Of a DNA stretch of 64,000 nt, positions 45,223 through 55,931 are shown in pieces. Position numbers and translations under genes: made by a program. Origin of the DNA: Adineta vaga (lineage: Eukaryota > Rotifera); assembly GCA_021613535.1 (NCBI GenBank), contig CP075492.1, positions 7,998,001 to 8,062,000 of the forward strand, in the 5' to 3' direction. The notes under the pieces are model-generated. The model saw nothing but the letters and a program-made list of their open reading frames with translations. It was not told the DNA's origin and ran no database searches. Every line of letters starts with the position of its first letter. Within the stretch, counting starts at the first letter, position 1.

Positions 45223-46614
45223 ATGTCACGTTGTCAATCTGTTACATTCTATAGCAAGTCATTGCATAACCAGGAGAAACTATTCGATCAGACAACAAAC
45301 ATGAATTTGTTTAAGCGAAAAACCAAATCAGAAACTTCAATTGAAGAAATTTTATTAATTACTAGAAGTTTCCATTCATCTTTATTAACCTTACCAGTGG
45401 AACTTGTATATCAGATACTCGATCATCTTCAAGTATTAGATATATTTATATCAATGCGAAATGTATGTCAACGTATTAATGCCATTGTTGACACTTATCA
45501 TCGATATAAAGTAAATTTTCTTTGATTATCTCATATTGAGAAAGAAAAAAATCGTTCACATGTTAGTTATATCTATCCCAAAACATTCAACGTAATTCAT
45601 CTCTCAGTTTACAATCTCTGTAATAGTTTACCTTATCGTTGAGACAATCTAAACTGTTCTTATAGTAAAATTAAATCAACAAATCTTTCAATATAGATAA
45701 TTAAAGAATTCAATCTATCGCACTGTACTCTTTCTCCCAACGGTATACAAAAATTATCTAATGCATTACAATATAATACAGTGAGTAACATCTCTTTCTT
45801 ATCCATCATCTATGCATTACTATGTATAAATATAGACTCTTACTGCATTAACTATTAACTACAAACAAATCGATGGTAAAGATGCACAATATTTGGCTAG
45901 AGCATTATATCGTGAAACAGTACGATAAACTGAATATTTCTTTCATCTTGTATAAGTATCAATAGGCACTGACCACTCTCAATCTTTATAACAATGAAAT
46001 CGGCGATCATGGTGCAGAATTTTTTGCAATTACATTACAACATAATGAAGTAAGTTCTATCGCTTCGTATTCAACTCACATGATTCTCTATAGAAGCTGA
46101 CGACCTTGAATCTATCGTCAAATTTAATCACTTCAAAAGGTATAAAGTATATAGCTGATGCATTGAAACGTAATAAAGTAAATTTAGATTTAAAATCATT
46201 CATTCAATCAACATAAGAATCATTCATCATAGACACTAATCACACTCGATCTGTCGGTGAATACTATAAATTCAAAAGGAGCAGAATATCTTGCCGATGC
46301 TTTGAAACACAATCAAGTACGCGTTCATTTCTAAACTATTATAAATATATATATATTTGTTTACTCTGTATAGAACCTTCTTACATTAGATCTCTCATTA
46401 AATCGTATCGGTCATGAAGGTGCACAAGATCTAGCAGATGCATTAAAATATAATACAGTAGAATCCTTTCATAATTGATTGATTTTATTCACATCTCAAT
46501 TGTTCTATTTAGACATTGACACTATTAAATATCAAATATAACGGACTTGAATCTATTGGAGCATCATATTTCGAATGTGAAATAATTAAAAATCCGTTGA
46601 GAGTACGATTCTGA
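45223..46614 (+). CDS. F-box protein with leucine-rich repeats encoded one per exon
   Basis: Probable SCF ubiquitin-ligase adaptor or NLR-like LRR protein. Exon 1 (to 45510) has an F-box: LLTLPVELVYQILDHLQVLD and VCQRINAIVDTYHRYK. Six exons of exactly 84 bases follow at 45697-45780, 45836-45919, 45966-46049, 46094-46177, 46233-46316 and 46374-46457. Each codes one 28-residue ribonuclease-inhibitor/NOD3-type repeat, for example TLITLDLSVNTINSKGAEYL. All introns here are phase 0. A last exon from 46513 starts TLTLLNIKYNGLES and reads to a stop at 46612-46614; splicing at 46602 to an acceptor at 46681 would instead give a short tail ending near 46743. The first Met could be 45223 or 45301. Families of this kind are, to my knowledge, abundant in bdelloid rotifers. 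Confidence 0.82.
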
Positions 46615-46708
46615 TACTTGACAAACCAATTACTTTTATATATCACTGATATATTTTATGAATTGATCGATTCGAATTTACAGGAAAAAAATAATAAAAA
46701 TCATCAAT

Positions 46709-48529
46709 TTAAAAACAAAATGATAAATGATTATCACTTAATTTAACGTCAACATAAGAAAGATCACGTTGATACATATAGTAAATAAGCCATCCCATAA
46801 ATTGATCGAGATTTTGCGTGTTATAATGTGCATCAATATGTATATTCATAATTTTTAATATTTGAGCCATTTTGAAAAGAAGAAGTGTAATCATCAAATA
46901 TAAATCATCAAGATTTACAATTGATAATGATAATGAATCAAGATGTACGAAAACCATTGGTAATCGTTCGTACAAAAGTAAATCTTTTACATTATTAATC
47001 GATCTAAATAGATAGAATTTCAGTTAATATGACAATCATTATTCTTTCTGTTCTTACGTAATCGTTAAATGTTTAATTAATTTTGTTAAACATCGACAAA
47101 CATCTTGATCAGTTAACATTTTCGTCATTTTAATGAAGTTATTTAATCGAATTGAAAGTGAATGAAGATTTGGTGTATAATCGAATAAAACTAGACTTGA
47201 TGTTGGAAAATGTTCTCCAAGAAATTCAATAGATTTTAAATTTGAAAATCTTACAACATGTGAAATATCGACCAATAGACTTTTTGGAAATGATTGATAT
47301 TCTCGAAAATATGAAATAAGTTTTATTTGTTCGACATTAGAAAATTTGACTTTTTCTGAACGTAGATTTTCATCGGAATTTGTTAAAATTAATGAAAGTT
47401 TTTTAACATTTTCAAATATATTCCTATCATTTGTTGCTGTTTCTTCAATGTTTGTATTGTAAAGATTGTATTGAATATTATCATTTATCATTGGAATGGA
47501 AAACAATTCAATCGTTCTCTGTGTTGTACAAGGATGTAATGCAAAAAACCATGTTCGAGAACGAAAATATGATATATTAAATGTTTGTAGTAATTGACTA
47601 CGCTCATCAGCGTTGGGAGTATATCATCGGGAAATATCACATGAAGACGAAATTGAATTAAATGTCGTAAATATTTTGATATAAATACTTCCCATGTCTT
47701 ACCTAAAAATGTACATAACTATGAAATAAGAAGTGGTAGAGATAAAAGAAAACATACCATTTGCATAATCGATATCTGTTGCATAGATAGTCAATCGTTG
47801 TAATGATGAAAATGAGTTTAAGACAGATTTTTGCAGATTAGGAAATGATACAGTACTTGTATGAATAACAAGTGATTTAAGATGACAGATATCATTAGTT
47901 AAGGTGGGAATTTTACCATTGATAAGTGTAACTGTTAAATATTGAAGTTGTGGAGTGTAGAAATGAACAAATAGACATATATCTTCGATACTACATTGAT
48001 TAATGGTAAGATATGTAAGATGAGAATAGGGATGTTGATTTTCAAAAGAAATTTGTTTGTTTAAATTTAGAATACAAGTTTGAATTAATGGTAATTGTCC
48101 TTGAAAGATAATTTTATCTTCCATTGTACTATCGATACGTGTTTGAAGATTTAAATAAAGTAAATTTTGTAAATTATTTAATTGTGGAATCATTTTTTGA
48201 AGAGTAACATATTGAAGATTGTAAATAGTTAAATATTTTAAAGAAATAAAATCAGATAGACGAATTTGATATATTAAACGATCGAAAATATCTTCACAAC
48301 GTAATGAAATAATTCGTTGTGACATAAGAGAAAATAGAAAATAATTATAATAATCATATGTTCTTTTCGAAAGATCTATCAAATCCATATGAAGTTGAAG
48401 TGAAATAAGAAATTCATTATAACGTTTATTTAAATAATAAAATCCTTGAAATATATCAGCTGGTGAAAGATATTCGAAAACTTCAAGTAATACTTCATTG
48501 GGTATCCACTCAAATTTTGATGATTTCAT
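46709..48529 (-). pseudogene. F-box/LRR-like gene with a frameshift (pseudogene or assembly error)
   Basis: The start MKSSKFEWIPNEVLLEVFEYLSP is an F-box, followed by YLNKRYNEFLISLQLHM and Leu-rich repeats without a clear consensus (QLPLIQTCILNLNKQIS; LQYLTVTLINGK). After a short intron, GKTWEVFISKYLRHLIQFRLHVIF continues to about 47625. The sense then moves to another frame (NADERSQLLQTFNISYFRSR), which runs through LFSIPMINDN to 47052. A further short intron leads to the last exon, ending LSFCF at 46709. The shift is one base and has no acceptable intron: the only GT..AG there is 38 bases and would remove conserved-looking residues. The apparent start at 48538 is a TTG, so 48529 is used. 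Confidence 0.65.
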
Positions 48530-48712
48530 TTCATACAATGGTATTGATCAAGATTTTCTTTATCTAAAACACAAAACAATCAACGACTCAAGATTTGTTG
48601 GACAAGAGTAATATCAATCTTCTTTTTTTATTTATTTCCTAGAGCAATAACAACAACAACAATAATAACAACAACAAAAAAACACATTAATCTGTTGTTC
48701 ACTCAAGTGACC

Positions 48713-49851
48713 AATCGATAGGTTATATAACGACCAGCTGTTTCCGATGTTCGAGTAATTCGTACTACCTACAATATTGACAATCAATCAAAAAACATCG
48801 AAGTGTATTTTTTCATTTACTTGACCACGTTTTAAACCGAAATATCGAGCAACTGGATCACCATATTGAATACGTGGCAATTGACTTTCTTTAAGACGAC
48901 TAAATAAAACCAACTATGAATGTAGTTGTTCTCGAAAAATCCACTTACTATCTTGCTAATAATTCTTGTTTTTCTTCTTGTGTTAAGATAACATGTTTTG
49001 GAACAAGCTAAAATCGATCATTACATTTCAATGATCTTCAATGAGATTTACTTACATTATGTTCAGTAATATTAATCAATAGTTCACTTTCAAGAAAAAC
49101 TTGAAAAGAAAAACTTTTATTTTGTAATTCATTGATTAACTAAATAAACAAAAAAAAAGTTACGATGAAAATATGTAAAGATTTTCTTACATCACGAGCT
49201 GCTGGTGTTAAACCAATATGAACAACAAGAATTGAATGTGGAATACTTTCTTCTTGCATTTTTTTGAAATAATCTTTGATACGATCAACACCAATTTTTG
49301 GTTGATCTGGAAATTGAACAATCATCGTATCTGTTGGATCATCATTATGTGCAACCATAACAATTAATTGTGATCGTGCTGGCTTATTTTCACTAGAAGA
49401 TAATTTTCAAAATAAGACGAATGATGAAATATTCATTTCAGAATGATTTACCTGGGTTTATCACCAAAAACAGCCTTGAATTGTTCGAGGGTTTGATCAA
49501 GTTCATCTTGACTCACAAGATAACCACGATCATGACACATCTAATATAAAAAAACAAAATCAAATATAATTCTAATCAAAATACAATTGAAATTAGTTAG
49601 TATTCGATAATGATATACATTTTCAATAGATAACTATCTGCTCTTTTATAGAAAAATGTATCATTATACTTTTGTTTAATTGATTCTATCAAGCTAATAA
49701 TATTACCCATCGAATAGTTATGATTTTCAATCTTTAAACGACATCTGTTCCTAGACTGAATAGAAAACGAATAGATGCTTTCAAATTCATTTACCTGAAG
49801 AACAGTTTTTCTAATACGCCATAATTTGTAAGTTTCAGCTTCATCATCCAT
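48713..49851 (-). CDS. POLR2E: RNA polymerase I/II/III common subunit RPABC1 (POLR2E)
   Basis: Shared RNA polymerase subunit (RPB5) in the nucleus. Exons in order: [37 protein letters not shown] with FKAVFGDKP, then [20 protein letters not shown] and [17 protein letters not shown] with [14 protein letters not shown], then [60 protein letters not shown] and the end [14 protein letters not shown]. This is the full RPB5 length (about 210 residues) with the jaw and assembly domains intact. Introns are about 50 bases except the first, which is about 255 bases. The frame is clean throughout. Confidence 0.97.
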
Positions 49852-50035
49852 TGTCTTGTATATGAATTGAACTAACTAAACACGAAAATGAATGAATGAA
49901 TGAAGTAACAAATGTCGCGACTTTAATGAATTTCATTGGTTGATTCTTTCCACCAATAGCGATCAGTTCTGATCATCTTTGATTTGATCTTATTCTTCTC
50001 TCGCTCTTTCATATCATATCTACACGTGATTGATA
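49852..50035. promoter_or_regulatory. Short divergent promoter between POLR2E and the Nup358-like gene
   Basis: Only 184 bases separate two start codons facing apart, so both core promoters and 5' UTRs must fit here. It contains a gaatgaatgaatgaa run near 49888 and no obvious TATA box. Confidence 0.45.
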
Positions 50036-52364
50036 ATGGCTAACAAGAATTTCAATAACAAAAGTTTTCCTTTATTAAATCAAATTGATGAAGGAAACTA
50101 TTCAAATGATATTGATTGGAATAAAAATGCTTTTCAAACCTTACTTGTAAGTTTAATCCACTTCCATTCACCTTGAACATTCCATTTCATCGTTTAAGAC
50201 ATCCAATTTACCGACAAAAACCATCTTTCATTACGCAATTGATGTAGGTCTTCAACGATTAGAAAATAGTTTATATGAAACTTATTGGGATGTAACAGCT
50301 GATGCATTAAATGAGTAAATCAAAATAATCCATGATGACAAAACTATATGAAAACTTTTCTCTTTAGTTTATCTCAATATCTGCTTAATAGTGATCTCGA
50401 TGATTATTCGTATGAAGCTAGATGTCAGTTATTAATGTACTCAGCAATTGCAATTATCAAAATGAATACAATTGTAAAATATTTATTTGTTTGCTTTTGA
50501 TTTGAATCTGTTTTGTTTTTAGAGACGACGATCGATTCATGACGCTAAATTAGCTTGTGCAACAATGTGTTTATTATTATTACAACAAACACGGACATAT
50601 GAAAATCCATCGACAACGAATGAATATGCAGCTTGTATTCGTTCAATGCGTTCTCGTTATTTAAAACGACTATTTATCATTGGTAAATAGAACTTTTCTA
50701 TTTTCAATATATGAATGAATCCAATTTTTGTCTTTAGTTCAATGGTTACCAACATTATCCAAAGTACAATTGAATGATTTACAATCAAATCATGAACGTT
50801 ATGTAAGCTTATCGGGAATAGTTTCGTTTTTGTTCTCATTATTTATTTTAGATTGCACTTATTCTTGAACAATTATATCCAGCAGTGTCTTTGCGAGATA
50901 AAATCAATCAATTTATCGATAATCAATTATTCAGTACTAATGCAAATGATGATGATGTGACATCAAGTGGATTTGTATTTATTCGACGTTTTCCAGAATA
51001 TAATGAAAAACTGATTGATAAATATAATGATTTAATGAATATGGGACTTACCAATTCGTTAAAACAATGTAAGATATATTCAGAAATAAGTATCGATCGT
51101 ACAGAGAATAACGACCAGAGATCTCTACACTACACTTTTTCTTCCGTTCTATTATAAAAAAAAAACTTTTAGTTATTGTTCAAATATTTTCATTGATAAT
51201 TGAATATTGACTGGTATATGCAATCATATAATAGCGTATCCTTTTCTTTTTCACTTCTTGGGAATTATTAACAACTAGTTCGTAGGAAAATCTATACATC
51301 TAATACTATAACTTTTTAGTAAATAATAATAATGCACGGAAACTAATCTGTTGTATATGGACATTATCATGTATGATTGAATCCAATCGAATATCACTTG
51401 CAGGTAGACTATCTCAAGTAATGCACACTTTATATATCTTCTGTTCTCTTAGTGATTAATTCTAATACTTTACGAGAACATTTTTCACTTGCACCAATTG
51501 ATTTCGAACAAAAATCAATTACAATTGAATCATTGAATGAACGAGATGTGATGGTAAATACATATCAATCTTTGAGATTCACTTTTTGACATGTTCTTAT
51601 TTAGGTTTTTCTTCTTCTTTGTGCTCAACAAAATGTACATTTACATGGTGCTGAATCGATATTACATCCTTATCTACTTTTTTCGGCATCTCATTTATGT
51701 ACACAACAACAAAAGAATTGGTGGCAAACAGCACTTAATCAAATGTAAACAAGTTTTATTTAACTAAGAATAAGATTTACTTAAGTCATAGTTAATTCTT
51801 CTAGACCATGGAATGAATTTAATGATCATCTTGCAACAATTCGTCTTGATAAAGATCGAATACAACAATACCCACCAAAAATAATTCTACTTGAAATTGC
51901 ACGAATTTTGTTCAAATCGGTAGATTGATTCTTTACTTTTGAAATGACTTGCAATATCTTTTCTTCTTTCAAAAGGCACATAAACTGTATGAACAACATG
52001 CAAAACGTGCAGCATCATCCTATGAACAATATGCTTTACATTATCTTCAAATTGCTAAGAATGATAAAAATATTCAGTTCGTAACAATATTTTACAGCAA
52101 TTTTAATGCTGAAAATTTGTTATTATTTCTCTAGGGGATCATCAGATCTTCAAACTAAGACAAATAAACAAGATAAATTATTTTTCTTCTATTCTCAAAA
52201 AAGTTTAAATCATGATCAGAAATATATGGAACAATTGATTGAACAATGTGAAAAATTTGTTCAACGATGTGATGAATTAAGAGTAAAATCTTTCTCTTGA
52301 GTTTATTCACTATTTCTTTCTTGTATGGATCATATAGGTACTGCCGGAACCGGATTCAGAACCG

Positions 52365-52395
<31 letters not shown>

Positions 52396-53042
52396 TACCA
52401 CCGAGAACATCTAGTCCAACGAAAGAGCAACAAAAAGGTATTTCTCTTCGAAAAATGACATGTCAACATGAGGAACATTTTCTTCTCTCTTATTAGATAT
52501 CAATATTTCAGCAATTCTAAGTCCAGTTCTGGTAGAAAAAGAAGAACGAAAACACTCAGAGGTTCGATAAACAACAGATTTATCTCATTTGAAAACTATA
52601 CATCTTTAGGCTACTGATTCGACCTTATTTGCTACCCCACCATCAAATAAAAGTCGTGATGTTGATGTTCAAACATTTATTCAATCTCCATCTTCACCTC
52701 CTCCACCACCTGTTGTTTCGATGCCACCTATCGAAGAAATATCTGAAACAATCGAACCACCATTACCACCATATGTTGATCTAATATTTTCTCATATGAA
52801 TAGTGTCAATCAATGGATAAATCAATTTTGTGTGGATAATGAAATGATACAAAATGATATTCATACTATTCGAGTAATCTGATCATTTTCATAGTTAGAA
52901 AATTGAATTTACATTTCTTCCTATTATTTAGGAACGTTTGGAAAAAATCAATCGAGTAACTAGTCAGATGATGTTTTCAAATATGAAAACTTATCCCTCA
53001 GGACCAAGTGAAACTTTTGATGGATACCAATCACCACAATAA
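50036..53042 (+). CDS. Protein resembling the N-terminal solenoid of nucleoporin RanBP2/Nup358
   Basis: About twelve exons join cleanly from MANKNFNNKSFPLLNQ. They include HYAIDVGLQRLENSLYETYW, LDDYSYEARCQLLMYSAI, LACATMCLLLLQQTRTYE, LILEQLYPAVSLRDKIN, LREHFSLAPIDFEQKSI and MVFLLLCAQQNVHLHGAES. The LCTQQQKNWWQTALNQI stretch recalls LCTERQKSWWDAVCTLI of human RanBP2, and nearby spacing also fits its TPR/helical N-terminus. A Glu-Pro repeat (52361-52396) then leads to a disordered Pro/Ser part, a helical piece LPPYVDLIFSHMNSVNQW, and the end SETFDGYQSPQ. The Ran-binding, zinc-finger and cyclophilin domains of RanBP2 are not present. Exon 2 uses the acceptor at 50197; one intron (about 51070-51450) is much longer than the rest. 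The homology is suggestive, not proven. Confidence 0.5.
52361..52396. repeat. Coding minisatellite for Glu-Pro repeats
   Basis: Tandem six-base units (gaacca) coding Glu-Pro repeats in the Nup358-like gene. In frame, and so likely to vary in length between individuals. Confidence 0.75.
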
Positions 53043-54809
53043 ATATTATAAAAAATATCTCTACATCACATCAATTATTTTTCTATTTATGGTATTTTGT
53101 ATTTGTTCTTTCTATTCTATTGCCATATATGTTCTTCTCTTTTTTTCTATTGTAAACGGATCTTTTATGAACTTGTATAAATAGATAGACATAGAATAAA
53201 TCCTTCTGGAAAAAAAAAGAAAAACAAGATCTACCTATTGAATTATCTCACCAAGAATTGTGTCGATTCTATACGAGTTACTGGCTACATACATATATCT
53301 ATTCTCCACTTAACAACAGTGAGAGGGAAAAAGAAGGCGGAGTAGAATGTAGATGGGATATTAAATTGATAGACGTAGGTGGTGAAAGCAATCACAAAAC
53401 TGCTGTGCAAAATGATGTCATCATTTTTGTGAATTATTGCTGTCGAATTTTAATAAAATATATAACTCATTGACAGGACAAAAAAAGATAATAGATACGA
53501 ATGCGTTGATAATCAAAGATTAAATAACAAAACATCTCATACACTACTAGCTTAGTTATCTTCATCTTTTTTCTATTTGTTTACAGTCGCGCGTGGCATA
53601 CTCATATGCTGTCAAGTGGCTAGCTTGTTGTTCATAAGCGTCCTCTTCTTTCTTCTTTTATCTTAACCGCATTGACTATTATCAGCAGGAAAGAAGCTAA
53701 TCGATATTGGTCAACACGAATAAATATAATTTCTCTCGTTGACACCACTATCAACCAACAAGAAATCGGTGTCGATGTGTGTTATGATCTTATTAACATG
53801 AGTCTAACAAATTCAGTGAGCTATATTCTGATCACACTACAATGATACATATATATCTATATGTATTATTCCTAGAGAAAAAAATAGATCGCAACACCTA
53901 AATAAGACTTGTTAAGGTGCATCGTCTCATCACACCTAACGAAGTTGTTAGCTATATTCCAATTGTCTTGATACTTATGGCTTATGTGCACATTTGGAAG
54001 ATGCGTCAAATATCACCAAACAATGATTTAGATTCTCTAATTATTCAAGAAAATAAAGATTCTAACTTATTGATTCTTGAAATATATTCGTGATTAAACG
54101 AAAGATCGTAGTAATTATTGAAATGTCGACAAATATGCTTTTCGAACCTATCAGATAGCTTTTCACGATATCGAAAATTCGAGCACTTAGCAACATTACA
54201 TTCACACTCAATTTATATTGACGACCATCAATTCTTATCACAGTTCTTGTCTTGGACTTCTTTTTCTTTTCGTTTTGTATCTGTATACCTATATACACAT
54301 TTGATTCACCTATCGATCACTATTATTCTATTACGATCGAAGAAATCCTATTAAGTTAAAGTGGTTATGCTTCGTTGATGCGTGGAAGAGAAAGGTAATA
54401 ATAATAGAAAAGAAAGAAAGAGAAAAACGATTTCATTTCTTCTCTTCGTAATCAGGAGAAGAGAAACAGATGACACCACCAATTGGCATCAACGAAAAGA
54501 GAGAGAGACGGAGAGAAAGAGAAAGGAAGAGAGAGAAAATATCTCTTGCTGCGATTTCTCCGATATGCACTATCAGACACATCACTTTCATTATTGAAGA
54601 CATCGACAACATTCGTTAATAATCAAGCAGCAGCATCAACATAATACAGGTACGATTATTCATGTGCCATTTTTTTTGAAAATGTTGCATCACTAATTGA
54701 CTCAATTGAATAAGGGAACTAATACATTAGTATCGGTTGATATATATATATACATCTATATCTATATTGTTGTTATGCACCATGTTTCTTTTTTTATCAC
54801 TAGAACGAA
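53043..54809. other. Long intergenic region with a coding-like stretch and purine-rich runs
   Basis: About 1.8 kb. Two plus-strand open stretches without a start, about 53650-53830 and 53902-54095, look coding (entered in findings). A purine run (GAGA-rich) covers about 54494-54537. The 5' UTR of the zinc-finger gene probably contains an intron (donor near 54649, acceptor near 54803). The rest is AT-rich. Confidence 0.45.
54494..54537. repeat. Purine-rich GA tract upstream of the zinc-finger gene
   Basis: Imperfect run of GA and GGA units about 270-315 bases upstream of the ATG at 54810. It may lie in the promoter or first exon. Confidence 0.6.
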
Positions 54810-55844
54810 ATGATGCTTAGTTATCAACATACAAATATGGAGACAAAATCGCCCAGTGATGAAACATTATCAACATCAATGGTTTCGGACAATAACGAAG
54901 AAAAAGAAAACATTCCTTTATGCAATTATTGTCGAAAATCATTTGCTAACTATTCAAATTTACGACATCATATTCAAATTGTTCATTTGAAAGAAAGCAA
55001 ATGGGATTGTATTAAATGTGGAAAGGTAATACTAAACTTCTTGTTTTTTCTCCGAAGAATTTTGTATTAAACATTACGTTTCTTTTTTCATTAAGATTTG
55101 TTCATCGAAATCTAATCTTAAAGTTCATTTTCGTACACATATTCGTGTTAAACCTTATACATGTAAATATTGTGAATATGATTGTATGCATCACTCATCC
55201 ATCAAAGATCATCTGACAAAAAATCATCCTGATAAACCACATACTAGTATTGAACCAGGGTAAGATATAATTTAACAAAAAAAGATAAGTTCTATCTTAT
55301 TCATTATTTTAGATATAATTACAATTCTCAAGCTGTTCCCGAACCTGATGAATTCAATGCCGTTGATTTTGATCCAGCAAAATTTGTTGAACAACAAACT
55401 CAATGTAAACAACGTCAATCATTGATTGTTGAAAATAATGGTACTTTAAAATATACACAAACAATGACAACAACAACAAAAAATACTGCACATCCAAATT
55501 CTAATATCACAATTACGAAACCAAAACGTTTTCGTAGTGATACAAATCTTCTTCAAACATCATCATCACCATCACCACCAACATTTCCATTTCTTTCTCC
55601 ATCACCTATTGCTCTTTGGCCATTTAATCTTTATCATCCATCTTATATTCCAGCTATGATGAATGCATTTCGTTTATCATCAATGACAAATTCTTTGATT
55701 CCTCCAATTCATGAAGAAAAACATTTAACTAAACCAAATCGAAAATCATTCGAAATTGAAGGAATTTTAAATTTATCTTTACGTGATAATAAACGTAAAA
55801 ATCTCTCCGATACAATTTCAAGTGATGAAGAAGATTCGATTTGA
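54810..55844 (+). CDS. C2H2 zinc-finger transcription factor (three fingers)
   Basis: Likely sequence-specific DNA-binding protein. Three exons. The acidic N-terminus (METKSPSDETLSTSM) leads to finger 1 (CNYCRKSFANYSNLRHHIQIVH). Finger 2 is split by the first intron (CIKCGK joined to ICSSKSNLKVHFRTH), and finger 3 is CKYCEYDCMHHSSIKDHLTKNH, close to finger 2 with a VKPYT linker (TGEKP-like). After a second short intron the long third exon is Ser/Pro-rich (SPSPPTFPFLSPSP), then FEIEGILNLSLRD and an acidic end SDEEDSI. The orthologue is not recognised. The first of two adjacent Met codons is used. An AATAAA lies at 55912-55917. Confidence 0.85.
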
Positions 55845-55931
55845 ACGTTTTTTTTCTTTTCTCTTCGCATTTCTCTCTGTTTATTATTATTTTTTTTGCT
55901 ATACACGAAACAATAAACGTTCTCCTTTTGT
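55845..55931. terminator. Shared 3' region of two convergent genes
   Basis: Only 87 bases separate the stops of the zinc-finger gene (plus) and the MFS gene (minus). A plus-strand AATAAA lies at 55912-55917 and a minus-strand one (TTTATT on plus) at 55880-55885. Each signal therefore lies beyond or close to the other, so the two transcripts should overlap at their 3' ends. Confidence 0.6.

Noticed and set aside
48538-48538. Apparent start of the F-box gene at 48538
   Set aside because: The codon there is TTG; the first true ATG in frame is at 48529.
54382-54597. Plus-strand ORF full of Arg/Lys/Glu upstream of the zinc-finger gene
   Set aside because: It is a translated purine-rich simple repeat, likely UTR or promoter.
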